Shown here in pieces: positions 23,999-32,892 of a stretch of 45,083 nucleotides of DNA (the stretch's first letter is position 1; every line of letters begins with the position of its first letter). Under the pieces are notes generated by a model. It was not told where the DNA came from, made no database searches, and saw nothing but the letters and a program-made list of their open reading frames with translations. Source of the DNA: Tannerellaceae bacterium. Its GTDB lineage: Bacteria; Bacteroidota; Bacteroidia; Bacteroidales; Tannerellaceae. The translations under genes were made by a program, and so were the position numbers. The stretch lies in contig JAISBL010000017.1 of assembly GCA_031266215.1 (NCBI GenBank), positions 1-45,083 on the forward strand. Reading direction: 5' to 3'.

Positions 23999-25939
23999 TT
24001 ACTCCAGATTTTCGTCTATGGCGTCGATTTTCTTTATGATGAGGGCCATTTCTTCTTTAAGTGTATCAATCTTGCGTTCCATTTCTTTTATCAGGCCCCC
24101 ACCTCCTTTTGAGGAAATGCTTAGAAATCCGATATTATTTTCATACGTCTGTAGTTCGCTTTTCATGCGTTCATAAGCGCGCATGAGTTTATCCCGCTCG
24201 CCATAAAGTTTGCCTTTCCCTTTTTCGCCGCTTGTCATCTCGTTCAGGTTATTGCGGAACGTTTGCATCTTGCGGTCACTCTGGTCTATTTTCAGGTGGT
24301 CGAATTGTTTGTCTATGGCATCGTGGTATTCCTTATATATCCGGTCTTTTTCTTTGAAGGGTACAAATCCGACAGCATTCCACTGTGCCATATAGTCTTT
24401 CAGCAGGTTGAGCGCATCGTCTGATCCCATTGATTTGTCTAATCCGTTTATCTTTTCGATAAGCTCTTTCTTGGCAGCCAGATTAGCTTGTTCGGATGTT
24501 TTGTGGGATGAGGCGTTTTTATTTTTCTGTTCAAAGAAATAATCGCAGGCGGATATAAATCGTCTCCAGACAGCATCAGAGTGTTTGCGCGGGACAGAGC
24601 CGATCGTTTTCCATTCTTTCTGCAGGGCGATCAGTTTTTCAGTAGTCTCTTTCCATTCGGTACTGTTTTTCAGGGCTTCCACTTTTTCGCACAGGGCTTT
24701 CTTAAGATCAAGGTTTTTCTCCATATCTTCTTTTATATGCCTGTAGAATTCCCCCTTATGGCTGAAATATGTATCACAGGCGGCGCGGAAGCGTTCGAAC
24801 ACTTTCACGTTGTGTTTTTTTGGAGCAAAGCCTATGTGTTTCCATTTTTCCTGTGCAGCGATAATCTCTGTATTTTTCCCTTCCCAGTCTTTAAATGTTT
24901 TCAGTATAGAGTAATCAATCTTCTCTATATCTTCGCAGATGGCTGTTTTAGCCTCCAGGTTTTCCTGTTCTTTGGCTTTGAGGCCTTCGAAATGTTCCTG
25001 ATGTCGTTTATTAATTATAGCGGAGGCGGCTTTAAAGCGCGCCCACAGGTTCTCTCTTAATTCTTTGGAAACGGGCCCGATCTCTCTCCATTGCTGGTGT
25101 AGCTTCTGTAATTGGTGGAAAGCTGATATAACGTCTGCTTCGTGCTCCAGTTTTTCTACTGTCTCGCATAGCGCAGTTTTCAATTCCATATTCTTCTTGA
25201 AATCGTAATCGCGGAATTGATTGTTTATCTTAATCAGGTCGTAGAAACGTTCGCTGTAAACCTGATAATTCTTCCACAACTCGTTGGCATGTTCCTGTGG
25301 AACCGGCTTGGCTTCTTTCCAGCGTTGCTGGATTTCCTTGAATTCGTTATAGAGTTTATTAAAGTCGTCCTGACTTTCCGTCAGTTCCTTCATCCGGTCG
25401 ATCAGTTGAAGCTTCAGTGCGTAATTGGCAGACTTCCTTTGCTCTTCTTCTTCATGCTGCGTGGCTCTTTTTCCTTTGTAGATGTTAAGGATGTCCTTTA
25501 TCTTCACTTCAATTTCATCTTCCGGCGCATGAAAATCTTTTTCTTCTCCACCACCTTCAATGAAGGCCTTTTTCAATTCGTCCACTTCAAGTCTGTGAAT
25601 CTTGTAAAATGTCTGCTTCAGTAATTCTATGTCATTACGTACAGATGATTCCAGGGAAGAGTTTACTAAGCCTGTCAGTTTACTGAGGATTTCTTCCTTT
25701 GTCAACTTCACATTATTCGCTGATAGCGAATCTTCCTGTACGCCATCGCCCGGTGCAGTATCTTCTGTCGTATTATCCGCCACAGTAGTTTCATTTGTGG
25801 ATTCTTCCGTTACAGTATTCTCCTCTGCCATCACTTCTTCCCCAATAGCCTCCGCCATTGCCGCCGGAGCCTTCGCTTCTTCCAATTCACCAGATTCTTC
25901 TACCGGCAAATTAGTTTCATGAGTGTCATTCATATTCAA
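23999..25939 (-). CDS. DUF349 repeat protein
   Basis: A 646-residue soluble protein. The acidic, low-complexity N-terminus (about 1-75, many Glu/Thr/Val) is followed by at least five DUF349 units, each with a W-x-x-I/V-G motif and a later aromatic-rich helix: WKNYQVYSERFYDLI, LWARFKAASAIINKRH, FERFRAACDTYFSHKG, VWRRFISACDYFFEQK and IYKEYHDAIDKQFDHL. The C-terminus is a coiled coil (about 590-646). DUF349 proteins are helical scaffolds whose function in Bacteroidetes is not established. No signal or membrane segment is seen. The gene overlaps the Shine-Dalgarno region of the ATP-grasp-like gene. Confidence 0.88.
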   Translation of the reverse strand: MNMNDTHETNLPVEESGELEEAKAPAAMAEAIGEEVMAEENTVTEESTNETTVADNTTEDTAPGDGVQEDSLSANNVKLTKEEILSKLTGLVNSSLESSVRNDIELLKQTFYKIHRLEVDELKKAFIEGGGEEKDFHAPEDEIEVKIKDILNIYKGKRATQHEEEEQRKSANYALKLQLIDRMKELTESQDDFNKLYNEFKEIQQRWKEAKPVPQEHANELWKNYQVYSERFYDLIKINNQFRDYDFKKNMELKTALCETVEKLEHEADVISAFHQLQKLHQQWREIGPVSKELRENLWARFKAASAIINKRHQEHFEGLKAKEQENLEAKTAICEDIEKIDYSILKTFKDWEGKNTEIIAAQEKWKHIGFAPKKHNVKVFERFRAACDTYFSHKGEFYRHIKEDMEKNLDLKKALCEKVEALKNSTEWKETTEKLIALQKEWKTIGSVPRKHSDAVWRRFISACDYFFEQKNKNASSHKTSEQANLAAKKELIEKINGLDKSMGSDDALNLLKDYMAQWNAVGFVPFKEKDRIYKEYHDAIDKQFDHLKIDQSDRKMQTFRNNLNEMTSGEKGKGKLYGERDKLMRAYERMKSELQTYENNIGFLSISSKGGGGLIKEMERKIDTLKEEMALIIKKIDAIDENLE

Positions 25940-26404
25940 TTGTATATTTTAAGAAATGGGTGCATTTACCCTATTTAAGTCACAAATTAAACTAATTATT
26001 TTGAGATTATGGCATTCTATATAGTTTTTTCTATCGCTTCATTTGGGATAATCAGAGTTTTGGCATAAGACCGGAATAAAAGAGTTATAATGATCATGTG
26101 GTGATATTGATGTGGCTGAATGCAGAGCTATTAACAGGATAGGTAAGCTAAAAACAAACCTCCTCCATTTTGCATAGAGTAAAATCAGAATCATTTTTCA
26201 GCCGTATTGGTGTTTTGTATGGAACTTCCTTCGGAACCACCTAACGATGGAGACCCCTGCCTTCGGCTAACGATCCCCGGTATCAGTGTTCGTTCGGGAC
26301 CTGCATCCTATGGCAGTCGCTGCTGACCGGCGAACAAAAAATACCTTCCAAACTGTTTGTCTGAAAGGTATTGTCTCTTGTTTTTCCTGAGGTGTTTTTT
26401 GGAG
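25940..26404. other. Intergenic region between DUF349 and tRNA-Gly
   Basis: No gene. It holds an A/T-rich stretch upstream of the DUF349 gene with only a partial match to a -7 box (TTAATTTG), two TAACGAT words near 26245 and 26268, and the tRNA terminator at 26335-26372. Confidence 0.5.
26335..26372 (-). terminator. Rho-independent terminator of tRNA-Gly
   Basis: AATACCTT (26340-26347) pairs with AAGGTATT (26365-26372). On the minus strand the stem is followed by TTTTTGTTC, 33 bp past the tRNA 3' end. Confidence 0.8.
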
Positions 26405-26480
26405 TGGAGCGAAAAACGGGACTCGAACCCGCGACCCTAACCTTGGCAAGGTTATGCTCTACCAACTGAGCTATTTTCGC
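26405..26480 (-). tRNA. tRNA-Gly (anticodon GCC)
   Basis: On the minus strand a 76-nt cloverleaf begins GCGAAAATAGCTCAG. The 7-bp acceptor stem (GCGAAAA with TTTTCGC), D arm AGCTCAGTTGGTAGAGC, anticodon arm ACCTT-GCC-AAGGT, T arm with GGTTCGAGTCC, and an encoded CCA end (26407-26405) are all present. Anticodon GCC reads glycine codons GGC/GGU. Confidence 0.97.
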
Positions 26481-26503
26481 ATTGCCTTTTTTAATCGCGT
26501 TGG

Positions 26504-26533
26504 CAAAGGTAGATAAGTTTTTTATCTGTGCAA
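26504..26533 (-). promoter_or_regulatory. Promoter of tRNA-Gly
   Basis: On the minus strand, TTG (26533-26531) is followed by 19 bp and then TACCTTTG (26511-26504), a full match to the Bacteroidetes -33/-7 pattern, 23 bp upstream of the tRNA 5' end. Confidence 0.8.
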
Positions 26534-26605
26534 ATAATTAGCTGAAAAAAGTGGCGCTGCAGAAAGAGAGGCGGGAGAGAGGAAAGTGCGCATGCAGACA
26601 CGGAA

Positions 26606-28918
26606 TTAAAAGGTTACCGATACTTCTGCGCCTATCTGTACCGGCTTTCCTCTCTGGAGGTAAGGCTGACCAAGCGACTCGAAGTAAAAGACGGCGTAGG
26701 ACGCGTCTGTCAGGTTTCGCGCCCAAAGGTCGAAGCGGACAATCCCCTTACGGACGCCGGCTTTGACGTTCAGCAATCCGTAAAACGGCTGGCTGACATC
26801 ATTAAGTTCTGTCCAGCGGATAGGGCCCAGGGCGCTTATCTGGGCATGGGCGGTAAACTGATCTATCCACGCGCCACGCAGCAGTCTGGCGTAGCCCAGA
26901 CCGATGTTCAGCGTATGCGATGGTATGTAAGGTATGGTATTGCCGCTGCAATCTGTACGTACGATCCGGCCTGATACTTTTGCCTCGTGGGTGTAATCCA
27001 GGAACGTCGCCCTTACGTGGCCGTAATTTATGTCGGCCGTCAGCTCTGAGGTGAGGCGTGCACGGAGGGAGACCTCTACACCCAGGCTGCGGGCCTTACC
27101 GGCGTTGGCAAGGATGCGGCCGTTGCCGCTTTCGACAAACTTCGTGATCTGCATATCGCGGATATCGGTGTAAAAGAACGTCAGTTCGGAGGTTAGCCGC
27201 TGCGCTATTAGTTCGCTACGAACACCCAGTTCGTAGTTCCAACTCTGCTCCGGGCGGTAGGCGATTACTTTTTCTACAGGCTCCGGAGCTACGGCCAGGT
27301 TAGGGACGAATCGGCTCATCATGTCGTACTGCATCTGGCCCTGCATAAGGTCGGCCGACATCTGAACGTTGTAGCCGCCCGTTTTGTAGCCCTTCGCCAC
27401 TGAGGCGTAGGCGAAGGAGTGCGGCATCCATCCATACTTCAGCGATAGCCTGGGAAGTAGCTGCCGGAACTCCTGAGACGTGCTTACATCCATCACGGTA
27501 GGCCCTATGCCCGGTATTTCGGACACTGCGCCGTCGGCGCCTGCCAGGCCTATCCGCATACGGGCGGTCGAGGCGTAGTCCATCCCCTGCTTTTCATAGT
27601 CTAAGCGTAGCCCGGCAGTGAGCGACAGCCCCCTGACTATGAGGTTATCATACGTGGATTGGTGAAAAAGGGCTACTCCGCGCGAAGGTGTGTCAAAGGA
27701 GCCGGGTATGTACAGTTCGTCATCCATCACCCTGAGCGAAGGCATGCGGGGATTATTTTCCTTCAGGTCATCAAAGACCTTCTGGAGTATGTCCTTCACG
27801 CCGTCTTTCCCGAAAGTGACAGGCCCTTCGGTGTGCAGGTCGTTCAGGAAAGCATAGAGGCCGAACGACCACCGGTATCGGCTGCCGGTATTATTCCTCA
27901 GGGTCAGTTCTTCGCTGAAAGCCCGCTGCCTTTGCCTCTGGTTGAGGGTGAAGACAGACATGGGCGAGAAGTCCTGATCCATACGCATGTTGTCGGTAAA
28001 ATACTGGTAACCTGACACGCTGTTGAACGTAATACGGCCGGCGCGGTACTCTGCCCTGAGGCTGCCCGTGAGCGCGCGGCGACTGTACAACGAAGCGTCG
28101 CCTGTACGTACGGGATCAATCGTCCCCGTCTCCTTGTGATAAAGCCCGTAGGGGAAGGCTCCCTGGTCTACGTAATCATAAGATAATGTATAAACGGCGC
28201 GGAACTCAGGGGCGGGGCGCCATTCGGCCTTGAAGCGTCCTCCGGCTGAGGTCTCGCGGTCGGCCTTCCGCCCGGTATACTGGTTGGTGAAGTAGCCGTC
28301 GTTATTGTCGTAGCGACCGCTGAGGGAGAAGCCAAGCGTCCGTCCGGCCTTCCGGTAATGAGACGCCCTGGCCCTGACCGCCCCGTAGTTTCCCAGCGAG
28401 GCAGAGAGGCGCGTCCCCTCGTAATGAAAAGGCGAGAGGGTATAAATATTCACTATCCCACCCATTGCGTTCCTGCCGTATAGTGTTCCCTGGGGGCCTC
28501 GCAGCACTTCGATGCGCTGTATATCGGCAAACTCAAAGTCGAAGGCGCTTTTGTCGGGATAGGAAGCGTCGTCTACATACAGCCCGACCGACTGCCCGCT
28601 GCTGCGCGCCCCGACGCCGCGGATATAGACGGCTGAGGTAAGGCGCGCTCCGTAATCAGGTATATGCAGGTTTGGGACCAGCGAGCCAATGTCTTTCAGG
28701 GCGTTGATCTGACGCCCGGCGGCGGCTTGCGGCGATATGACCGACACTGAGCCGGGCAGCGTCAGCAGGTCGTTGGTCTCCTTCGTTGAAGAAGTGACTA
28801 CCAACTCGTCAATATTGTACGTCTTAATTGTATCGGCCGGCTCAATAGCGTCTGCTTTGGCGTCTTGCAAAGACAACGCTGCCACGAGTGTTGTCAATAC
28901 ACAATAAAAGTCTCTCAT
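26606..28918 (-). CDS. TonB-dependent outer-membrane receptor (siderophore / iron type)
   Basis: The start at 28918 gives a signal peptide (MRDFYCVLTTLVAALSL) and a 770-residue protein; longer in-frame starts overlap the DUF2461 gene and lack a signal. A TonB-box-like segment (IKTYNIDELVVTSS) precedes the plug (about 45-160, with SAVYIRGVGARSSGQSVGLY and RIEVLRGPQGTLYGRNAMGG). A 22-strand barrel follows, ending in an aromatic F (IGAEVSVTF). It lacks the N-terminal carboxypeptidase-like domain of SusC and has no SusD partner, so an iron, siderophore or vitamin substrate is more likely than a glycan. The neighbours are iron genes. The promoter region carries a 20-bp palindrome. Confidence 0.9.
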   Translation of the reverse strand: MRDFYCVLTTLVAALSLQDAKADAIEPADTIKTYNIDELVVTSSTKETNDLLTLPGSVSVISPQAAAGRQINALKDIGSLVPNLHIPDYGARLTSAVYIRGVGARSSGQSVGLYVDDASYPDKSAFDFEFADIQRIEVLRGPQGTLYGRNAMGGIVNIYTLSPFHYEGTRLSASLGNYGAVRARASHYRKAGRTLGFSLSGRYDNNDGYFTNQYTGRKADRETSAGGRFKAEWRPAPEFRAVYTLSYDYVDQGAFPYGLYHKETGTIDPVRTGDASLYSRRALTGSLRAEYRAGRITFNSVSGYQYFTDNMRMDQDFSPMSVFTLNQRQRQRAFSEELTLRNNTGSRYRWSFGLYAFLNDLHTEGPVTFGKDGVKDILQKVFDDLKENNPRMPSLRVMDDELYIPGSFDTPSRGVALFHQSTYDNLIVRGLSLTAGLRLDYEKQGMDYASTARMRIGLAGADGAVSEIPGIGPTVMDVSTSQEFRQLLPRLSLKYGWMPHSFAYASVAKGYKTGGYNVQMSADLMQGQMQYDMMSRFVPNLAVAPEPVEKVIAYRPEQSWNYELGVRSELIAQRLTSELTFFYTDIRDMQITKFVESGNGRILANAGKARSLGVEVSLRARLTSELTADINYGHVRATFLDYTHEAKVSGRIVRTDCSGNTIPYIPSHTLNIGLGYARLLRGAWIDQFTAHAQISALGPIRWTELNDVSQPFYGLLNVKAGVRKGIVRFDLWARNLTDASYAVFYFESLGQPYLQRGKPVQIGAEVSVTF

Positions 28919-28948
28919 TCTTTCTTGTTTTGCAGATGATTTACGTCG

Positions 28949-28997
28949 CAAAGGAATAACAAAGCCCTCCCTCACGCAATCGCTACATGTAGTGATT
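28949..28997 (-). promoter_or_regulatory. Promoter and palindromic site of the TonB receptor gene
   Basis: On the minus strand, TTG (28979-28977), 20 bp and TTCCTTTG (28956-28949) form a near-consensus promoter 31 bp before the start codon. A 20-bp palindrome (28978-28997, AATCGCTACATGTAGTGATT, 9 of 10 pairs) touches the -33 element and is a plausible regulator site. Confidence 0.55.
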
Positions 28998-29137
28998 TTG
29001 ACGTCCATGAAAAACCCTTTGCATATCAATAATTTGCAGGTTACGAAAAAAGACTGTAATATTGAACCCGAAAAAGTAAGACAGACGCTGTATAGTATCA
29101 CCATCTTAAAACCCCCTTTTAAAATACCCCTGTTTGT

Positions 29138-29818
29138 ATGGTAGCTCAAATCCTGGAATTTCTGAGAGAACTGGAACATAACAATAACCGCGACTGGTTT
29201 CAGAAGAATAAAGCGCGTTACGACGTCTTGCACAAAGGTCACATGGAGATTGTTCAGCAGTTAATAAACCGCATCGCCCTGTTTGATCCCGATATAGCCG
29301 GAGTGGAAGTCAAAGAGTGCCTGTTCCGAATATACCGCGACATCCGTTTTTCGCCAAACAAGCTGCCCTACAAGACACATTTCGGAGCTTACATCGCAGC
29401 GCGTGGAGGCAGGAACAGCGAGCGCAGCGGATATTACCTCCACCTTGAGCCTGACAACTGCTTCATGTCCGGGGGAGTGTGGATGCCGCAACCCAAACTG
29501 CTGAAAAAGCTAAGGCAGGATATATACGACCACATAGACGAGTTTGTCGGCATACTGGAAAACCCATCCTTCAAAGAGCTATATCCCGCATTGGAAGGCG
29601 AAACGCTGAAACGCACGCCGGCAGGCTTCCCTCCCGATTTCGAACATGAAGAGATCATACGCCACAAAGACTTCTGCGTAAGCGCCAGCAAACCAGACCG
29701 TTTCTTTTACGCTAAGGACTGGATAGAACAGGCGGCCGACTGCTATGAAAGACTACTGCCATTCACCCGTTTCCTCAATTACTCAGTAGACGAATACTCA
29801 GGCTCCGCATTTCAGTAA
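29138..29818 (+). CDS. DUF2461 family protein
   Basis: A 226-residue soluble protein that opens with the family hallmark FLRELEHNNNRDWFQKNKARYD. It continues with FRIYRDIRFSPNKLPYKTHFGAYIAARG and YYLHLEPDNCFMSGGVWMP, both strongly conserved in DUF2461 (PF09365). The length is normal. Function is unknown. It is divergent from the TonB receptor and lies 72 bp upstream of feoAB, which has its own promoter, so co-regulation is not implied. Confidence 0.92.
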   Translation: MVAQILEFLRELEHNNNRDWFQKNKARYDVLHKGHMEIVQQLINRIALFDPDIAGVEVKECLFRIYRDIRFSPNKLPYKTHFGAYIAARGGRNSERSGYYLHLEPDNCFMSGGVWMPQPKLLKKLRQDIYDHIDEFVGILENPSFKELYPALEGETLKRTPAGFPPDFEHEEIIRHKDFCVSASKPDRFFYAKDWIEQAADCYERLLPFTRFLNYSVDEYSGSAFQ

Positions 29819-29824
29819 AATGCA

Positions 29825-29873
29825 ATTACCTACGTATAGGTATTGAGCGCAGGTTCATAACGCCTTATCTTTG
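29825..29873 (+). promoter_or_regulatory. feoAB promoter with overlapping palindromic operator
   Basis: TTG (29843-29845), exactly 20 bp and TATCTTTG (29866-29873) form a consensus promoter 17 bp before the feoAB start. The palindrome TACCTA-cgta-TAGGTA (29827-29842, extended with one mismatch to 29825-29844) abuts and overlaps the -33 element, a position suited to repression. The same half-sites occur at 37696-37725 before the porin-imelysin operon. Confidence 0.7.
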
Positions 29874-29890
29874 AGGTTTAATTTGTAAAT

Positions 29891-32281
29891 ATGAGACTAT
29901 CGGAGCTTCATACTGGCGAGAAGGGCGTCATCGTTAAAGTTACAGGGCGCGGAGGATTCCGCAAACGCATCATAGAGATGGGTTTTATCAGAGGTAAGGA
30001 GGTGGAAGTAATCCAGAACGCCCCGCTGAAGGACCCGGTACGTTATAAGGTGATGGGATACGACGTGTCGCTACGCCGGAGCGAGGCCGCCCTTATCGAG
30101 GTAGTAAGCCTTTCGGAACCTGTAATGGAACCATCGCCGGCAAACGGCAGCCTGCATGTCACGACGCCCGCGACTTTGCCGGAAGTCCTGCATTCTATCG
30201 CGATGGAGAAAGGTAAAACCATCAACGTGGCCCTGGTAGGGAATCCGAACAGCGGGAAAACAACGTTATTCAATCACGCCTCCGGAGCTCACGAGCACGT
30301 AGGTAATTACAGCGGGGTCACCGTAGACGCCAAAGACGGCGTGTTCAGGCATAACGGGTACACCTTCAGGATAGTAGACCTGCCCGGGACGTATTCCCTC
30401 TCCGCCTATTCCCCCGAAGAACGCTACGTGCGCAGGCACCTGAACGAAGAGCATCCCGATGTGGTGATCAACGTGGTTGACGCCTCTAACCTTGAACGCA
30501 ATCTCTACCTCACGACCCAGCTCATCGACATGGACGTCCGCATGGTGATCGCTCTTAATATGTACGACGCCTTACAGAAACGCGGCGATGCCTTCGACCA
30601 CGAATCACTGGCCCGTATGATAGGCGCCCCAATAGTGCCGGTGGTCAGCAGGACCGGCTTCGGGATCAGTGAACTGTTTGAACGGGTCATCAGCGTTTAC
30701 GAAGGGGAAGATCCCGTCATACGCCATATCCACATACACTACGGCGAAGATATCGAAAAGGCTGTTACCCTCATGAGGCGGTCGCTGAAGGATAATTGCA
30801 ATATCGACAAAGGTCTGTCTAAACGCTACCTGGCCATCAAACTGCTGGAGGGCGACCACGAGACGGATACTTTCGTCAAAGGATTGCCGGGCGGAGATAC
30901 TGTAATGAAGAGACGGGACGAATGCGTGTCGCAGATAGAAAACATAATGCACGAAGACTGCGAAACGACCTTCATCAACGCCCGCTACGGTTTCGTGTCG
31001 GGCGCTTTGCACGAGACATTTGAGCCGGGGAAGCTGCAGGAGGTGAAAAGCATGCAGATAATAGACCTCTTTGTCACCAACAAAGTCCTGGGCTTCCCGA
31101 TCTTCATATTCTTCATGTGGGTCATGTTTGAAGCCACCTTCCGGCTGGGAGCCTACCCGATGGGATGGATAGAAAGCCTCGTAGACTGGACGGGAAGCCT
31201 TATAAGCCGCTATATGCCGGCCGGCCCCCTGAAAGACCTGTTAGCCGACGGCATCATCGGAGGCGTGGGAGGCGTCATCGTTTTCCTCCCCAACATCATG
31301 ATACTTTATCTCTTCATCTCCTTCATGGAAGACTCCGGCTATATGGCGCGGGCCGCCTTCATAATGGACAAGATAATGCACAAGATGGGCCTTCACGGCA
31401 AGTCATTCATCCCGCTCGTGATGGGCTTCGGATGCAACGTGCCGGCTATAATGGCTTCGCGCACGATAGAAAGCCGCAACAGCCGGATGATAACAATGCT
31501 TATCAACCCCCTGATGAGTTGCAGCGCGCGCCTGCCTGTGTATCTACTGTTCACCGCCGCCTTCTTCCCGCAAAGAGCGAGCCTTGTCATGCTGGCCCTG
31601 TATGCTGCGGGCATCATGCTGGCGGTCGTCATGGCAAAGTTGTTCAGGCGCTTTCTGTTCAATGAAGAAGACATACCGTTCGTCATGGAACTTCCGCCTT
31701 ACCGCATGCCTACCGCCAGGTCCATACTTATACATATGTGGGAAAAGGGTAAGCAGTACCTCCGCAAAATGGGCGGAATAATCCTTGCCGCTTCCATCAT
31801 TATCTGGTTCCTTGGCTATTTCCCCCTACAGCCCGAAGAACAAGACGCCTCTGTGCGGCAGCAAAACTCTTATATCGGACAGATAGGCCAGGCCATACAG
31901 CCCGCCCTCGCCCCTCTGGGCTTCGACTGGAAAATAAGCGTCAGTCTGCTCACCGGCATGGCAGCCAAAGAAGTTGTAGTAAGTACAATTAGCATACTGT
32001 ATACAGGAGAAGCGGAAGAAGAGGAGGCGATGCAAACCCTGCCCGAACGCCTCAGGCAAGACGCCTCTCCCGACGGTTCATTCGTTTTCACACAACTGAC
32101 GGCGCTCAGCCTTATGCTTTTTGTCCTGATCTATTTCCCATGCATAGCCACCGTTACGGCCATAGCCAGGGAAGCGCGTTCGTGGAAATGGGGAATGTTT
32201 GTCATTGTATACACCTGCCTGCTTGCCTGGTGCGTATCGTTCGCAGTCTATCAGACGGGGAGTTTGCTTTCCGGATTATAA
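29891..32281 (+). CDS. feoAB: Ferrous iron transporter, FeoA-FeoB fusion
   Basis: A 796-residue inner-membrane Fe(II) importer. Residues 1-75 are a FeoA SH3-like domain (LSELHTGEKGVIVKVTGRGG), then a linker, then FeoB. The GTPase has G1 GNPNSGKTT (117-125), G2 SGVTVD (141-146), G3 DLPG (163-166) and G4 NMYD (223-226). The membrane part (about 355-796) carries the Gate motifs with conserved cysteines (GFGCNVPAIMASRTIES and MSCSARLPVYLLF) and MAAKEVVVSTI. FeoA-FeoB fusions are usual in Bacteroidetes. It has its own promoter with a candidate operator, and is followed 11 bp later by its small Cys-rich partner. Confidence 0.96.
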   Translation: MRLSELHTGEKGVIVKVTGRGGFRKRIIEMGFIRGKEVEVIQNAPLKDPVRYKVMGYDVSLRRSEAALIEVVSLSEPVMEPSPANGSLHVTTPATLPEVLHSIAMEKGKTINVALVGNPNSGKTTLFNHASGAHEHVGNYSGVTVDAKDGVFRHNGYTFRIVDLPGTYSLSAYSPEERYVRRHLNEEHPDVVINVVDASNLERNLYLTTQLIDMDVRMVIALNMYDALQKRGDAFDHESLARMIGAPIVPVVSRTGFGISELFERVISVYEGEDPVIRHIHIHYGEDIEKAVTLMRRSLKDNCNIDKGLSKRYLAIKLLEGDHETDTFVKGLPGGDTVMKRRDECVSQIENIMHEDCETTFINARYGFVSGALHETFEPGKLQEVKSMQIIDLFVTNKVLGFPIFIFFMWVMFEATFRLGAYPMGWIESLVDWTGSLISRYMPAGPLKDLLADGIIGGVGGVIVFLPNIMILYLFISFMEDSGYMARAAFIMDKIMHKMGLHGKSFIPLVMGFGCNVPAIMASRTIESRNSRMITMLINPLMSCSARLPVYLLFTAAFFPQRASLVMLALYAAGIMLAVVMAKLFRRFLFNEEDIPFVMELPPYRMPTARSILIHMWEKGKQYLRKMGGIILAASIIIWFLGYFPLQPEEQDASVRQQNSYIGQIGQAIQPALAPLGFDWKISVSLLTGMAAKEVVVSTISILYTGEAEEEEAMQTLPERLRQDASPDGSFVFTQLTALSLMLFVLIYFPCIATVTAIAREARSWKWGMFVIVYTCLLAWCVSFAVYQTGSLLSGL

Positions 32282-32292
32282 CCGATAGAAGT

Positions 32293-32454
32293 ATGTGGCA
32301 GGAATCAATCGTTATTTTAATTGGAGCCGTAACCGTCGGGTATGCCGGTTACCGGATATTCCGCCTTATCAGGGCCGGCAAACGCCCCTCACACAATCCA
32401 TGCGACGGATGCGACGGTTGCAGTGTGCGCCATGAGTGGAACAAAAACCGGTAA
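32293..32454 (+). CDS. FeoB-associated Cys-rich membrane peptide
   Basis: A 53-residue protein starting at 32293, 11 bp after feoAB. A single membrane helix (IVILIGAVTVGYAGYRIF) is followed by a basic stretch and a cysteine cluster CDGCDGC near the C-terminus. This matches the FeoB-associated Cys-rich peptides (PF12669) found behind feoB in many bacteria, which may act like FeoC in assembling or regulating FeoB. An in-frame upstream extension inside feoAB has no signal or membrane logic and is rejected. Confidence 0.85.
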   Translation: MWQESIVILIGAVTVGYAGYRIFRLIRAGKRPSHNPCDGCDGCSVRHEWNKNR

Positions 32455-32477
32455 CAGCTATTCTGCGAGAAAGTAGA

Positions 32478-32788
32478 CCCATCCCTCGAGAGATGAAACC
32501 TATCCCTCGTGAGATGAAACCCATCCCTCGAGAGATGAAACCCATCCCTCGAGAGATGAAACCCGTCCCTCGAGAGATGAAACCCATCCCTCGAGAGATG
32601 AAACCCATCCCTCGAGAGATGAAACCTATCCCACGAGAGATGAAACCTATCCCACGAGATATGGAACCCATCCCACGAGATATGGAACCCATCATATGAG
32701 AGATGGGTTTATTTTTTCGGAAAATGGAATTCATTTCACGTGGGATGGAATTTATCTCTCGTGGGATATGGGATTCATCTGACGCTAA
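32478..32788 (+). repeat. 21-bp tandem array with internal change of polarity
   Basis: Eleven direct units of 21 bp based on CCCATCCCTCGAGAGATGAA lie at 32478-32708. After a short A/T-rich spacer come about three degenerate units in the opposite orientation (32726-32788, GGAATTTATCTCTCGTGGGA). Each unit has a near-palindrome CATCCCTCGAGAGATG. Because 21 is a multiple of three, frames are open on both strands (PIPREMK and FISRGMG peptides); I regard these as by-products. Later units drift to CCCACGAGATATGG. Confidence 0.9.
32686..32717 (+). terminator. Terminator-like hairpin at the polarity switch of the 21-bp array
   Basis: AACCCATC (32686-32693) pairs with GATGGGTT (32702-32709) around an 8-nt loop and is followed by TATTTTTT. 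It may terminate feoAB transcription, and it arises where direct and inverted units meet. Confidence 0.6.
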
Positions 32789-32892
32789 AACCTTAGTTCG
32801 ACATAAGAGAAACACTCACACTAGCGGCGCCACGGGCGCGTTCTACATTAGCGCCTCATTATCCGCCGGGCTCATTTTACCCGTCGTTTTTA

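Noticed and set aside
26606..29242. Longer TonB receptor starting at 29242
   Set aside because: The extension overlaps the DUF2461 gene and the promoter, and has no signal peptide; 28918 gives a normal signal peptide and ribosome-binding site.
32369..32815. Repeat proteins (PIPREMK on plus, FISRGMG on minus) over the 21-bp array
   Set aside because: A 21-bp unit keeps frame on both strands; the same DNA encodes two mirror-image repeat peptides, which argues against either being selected.
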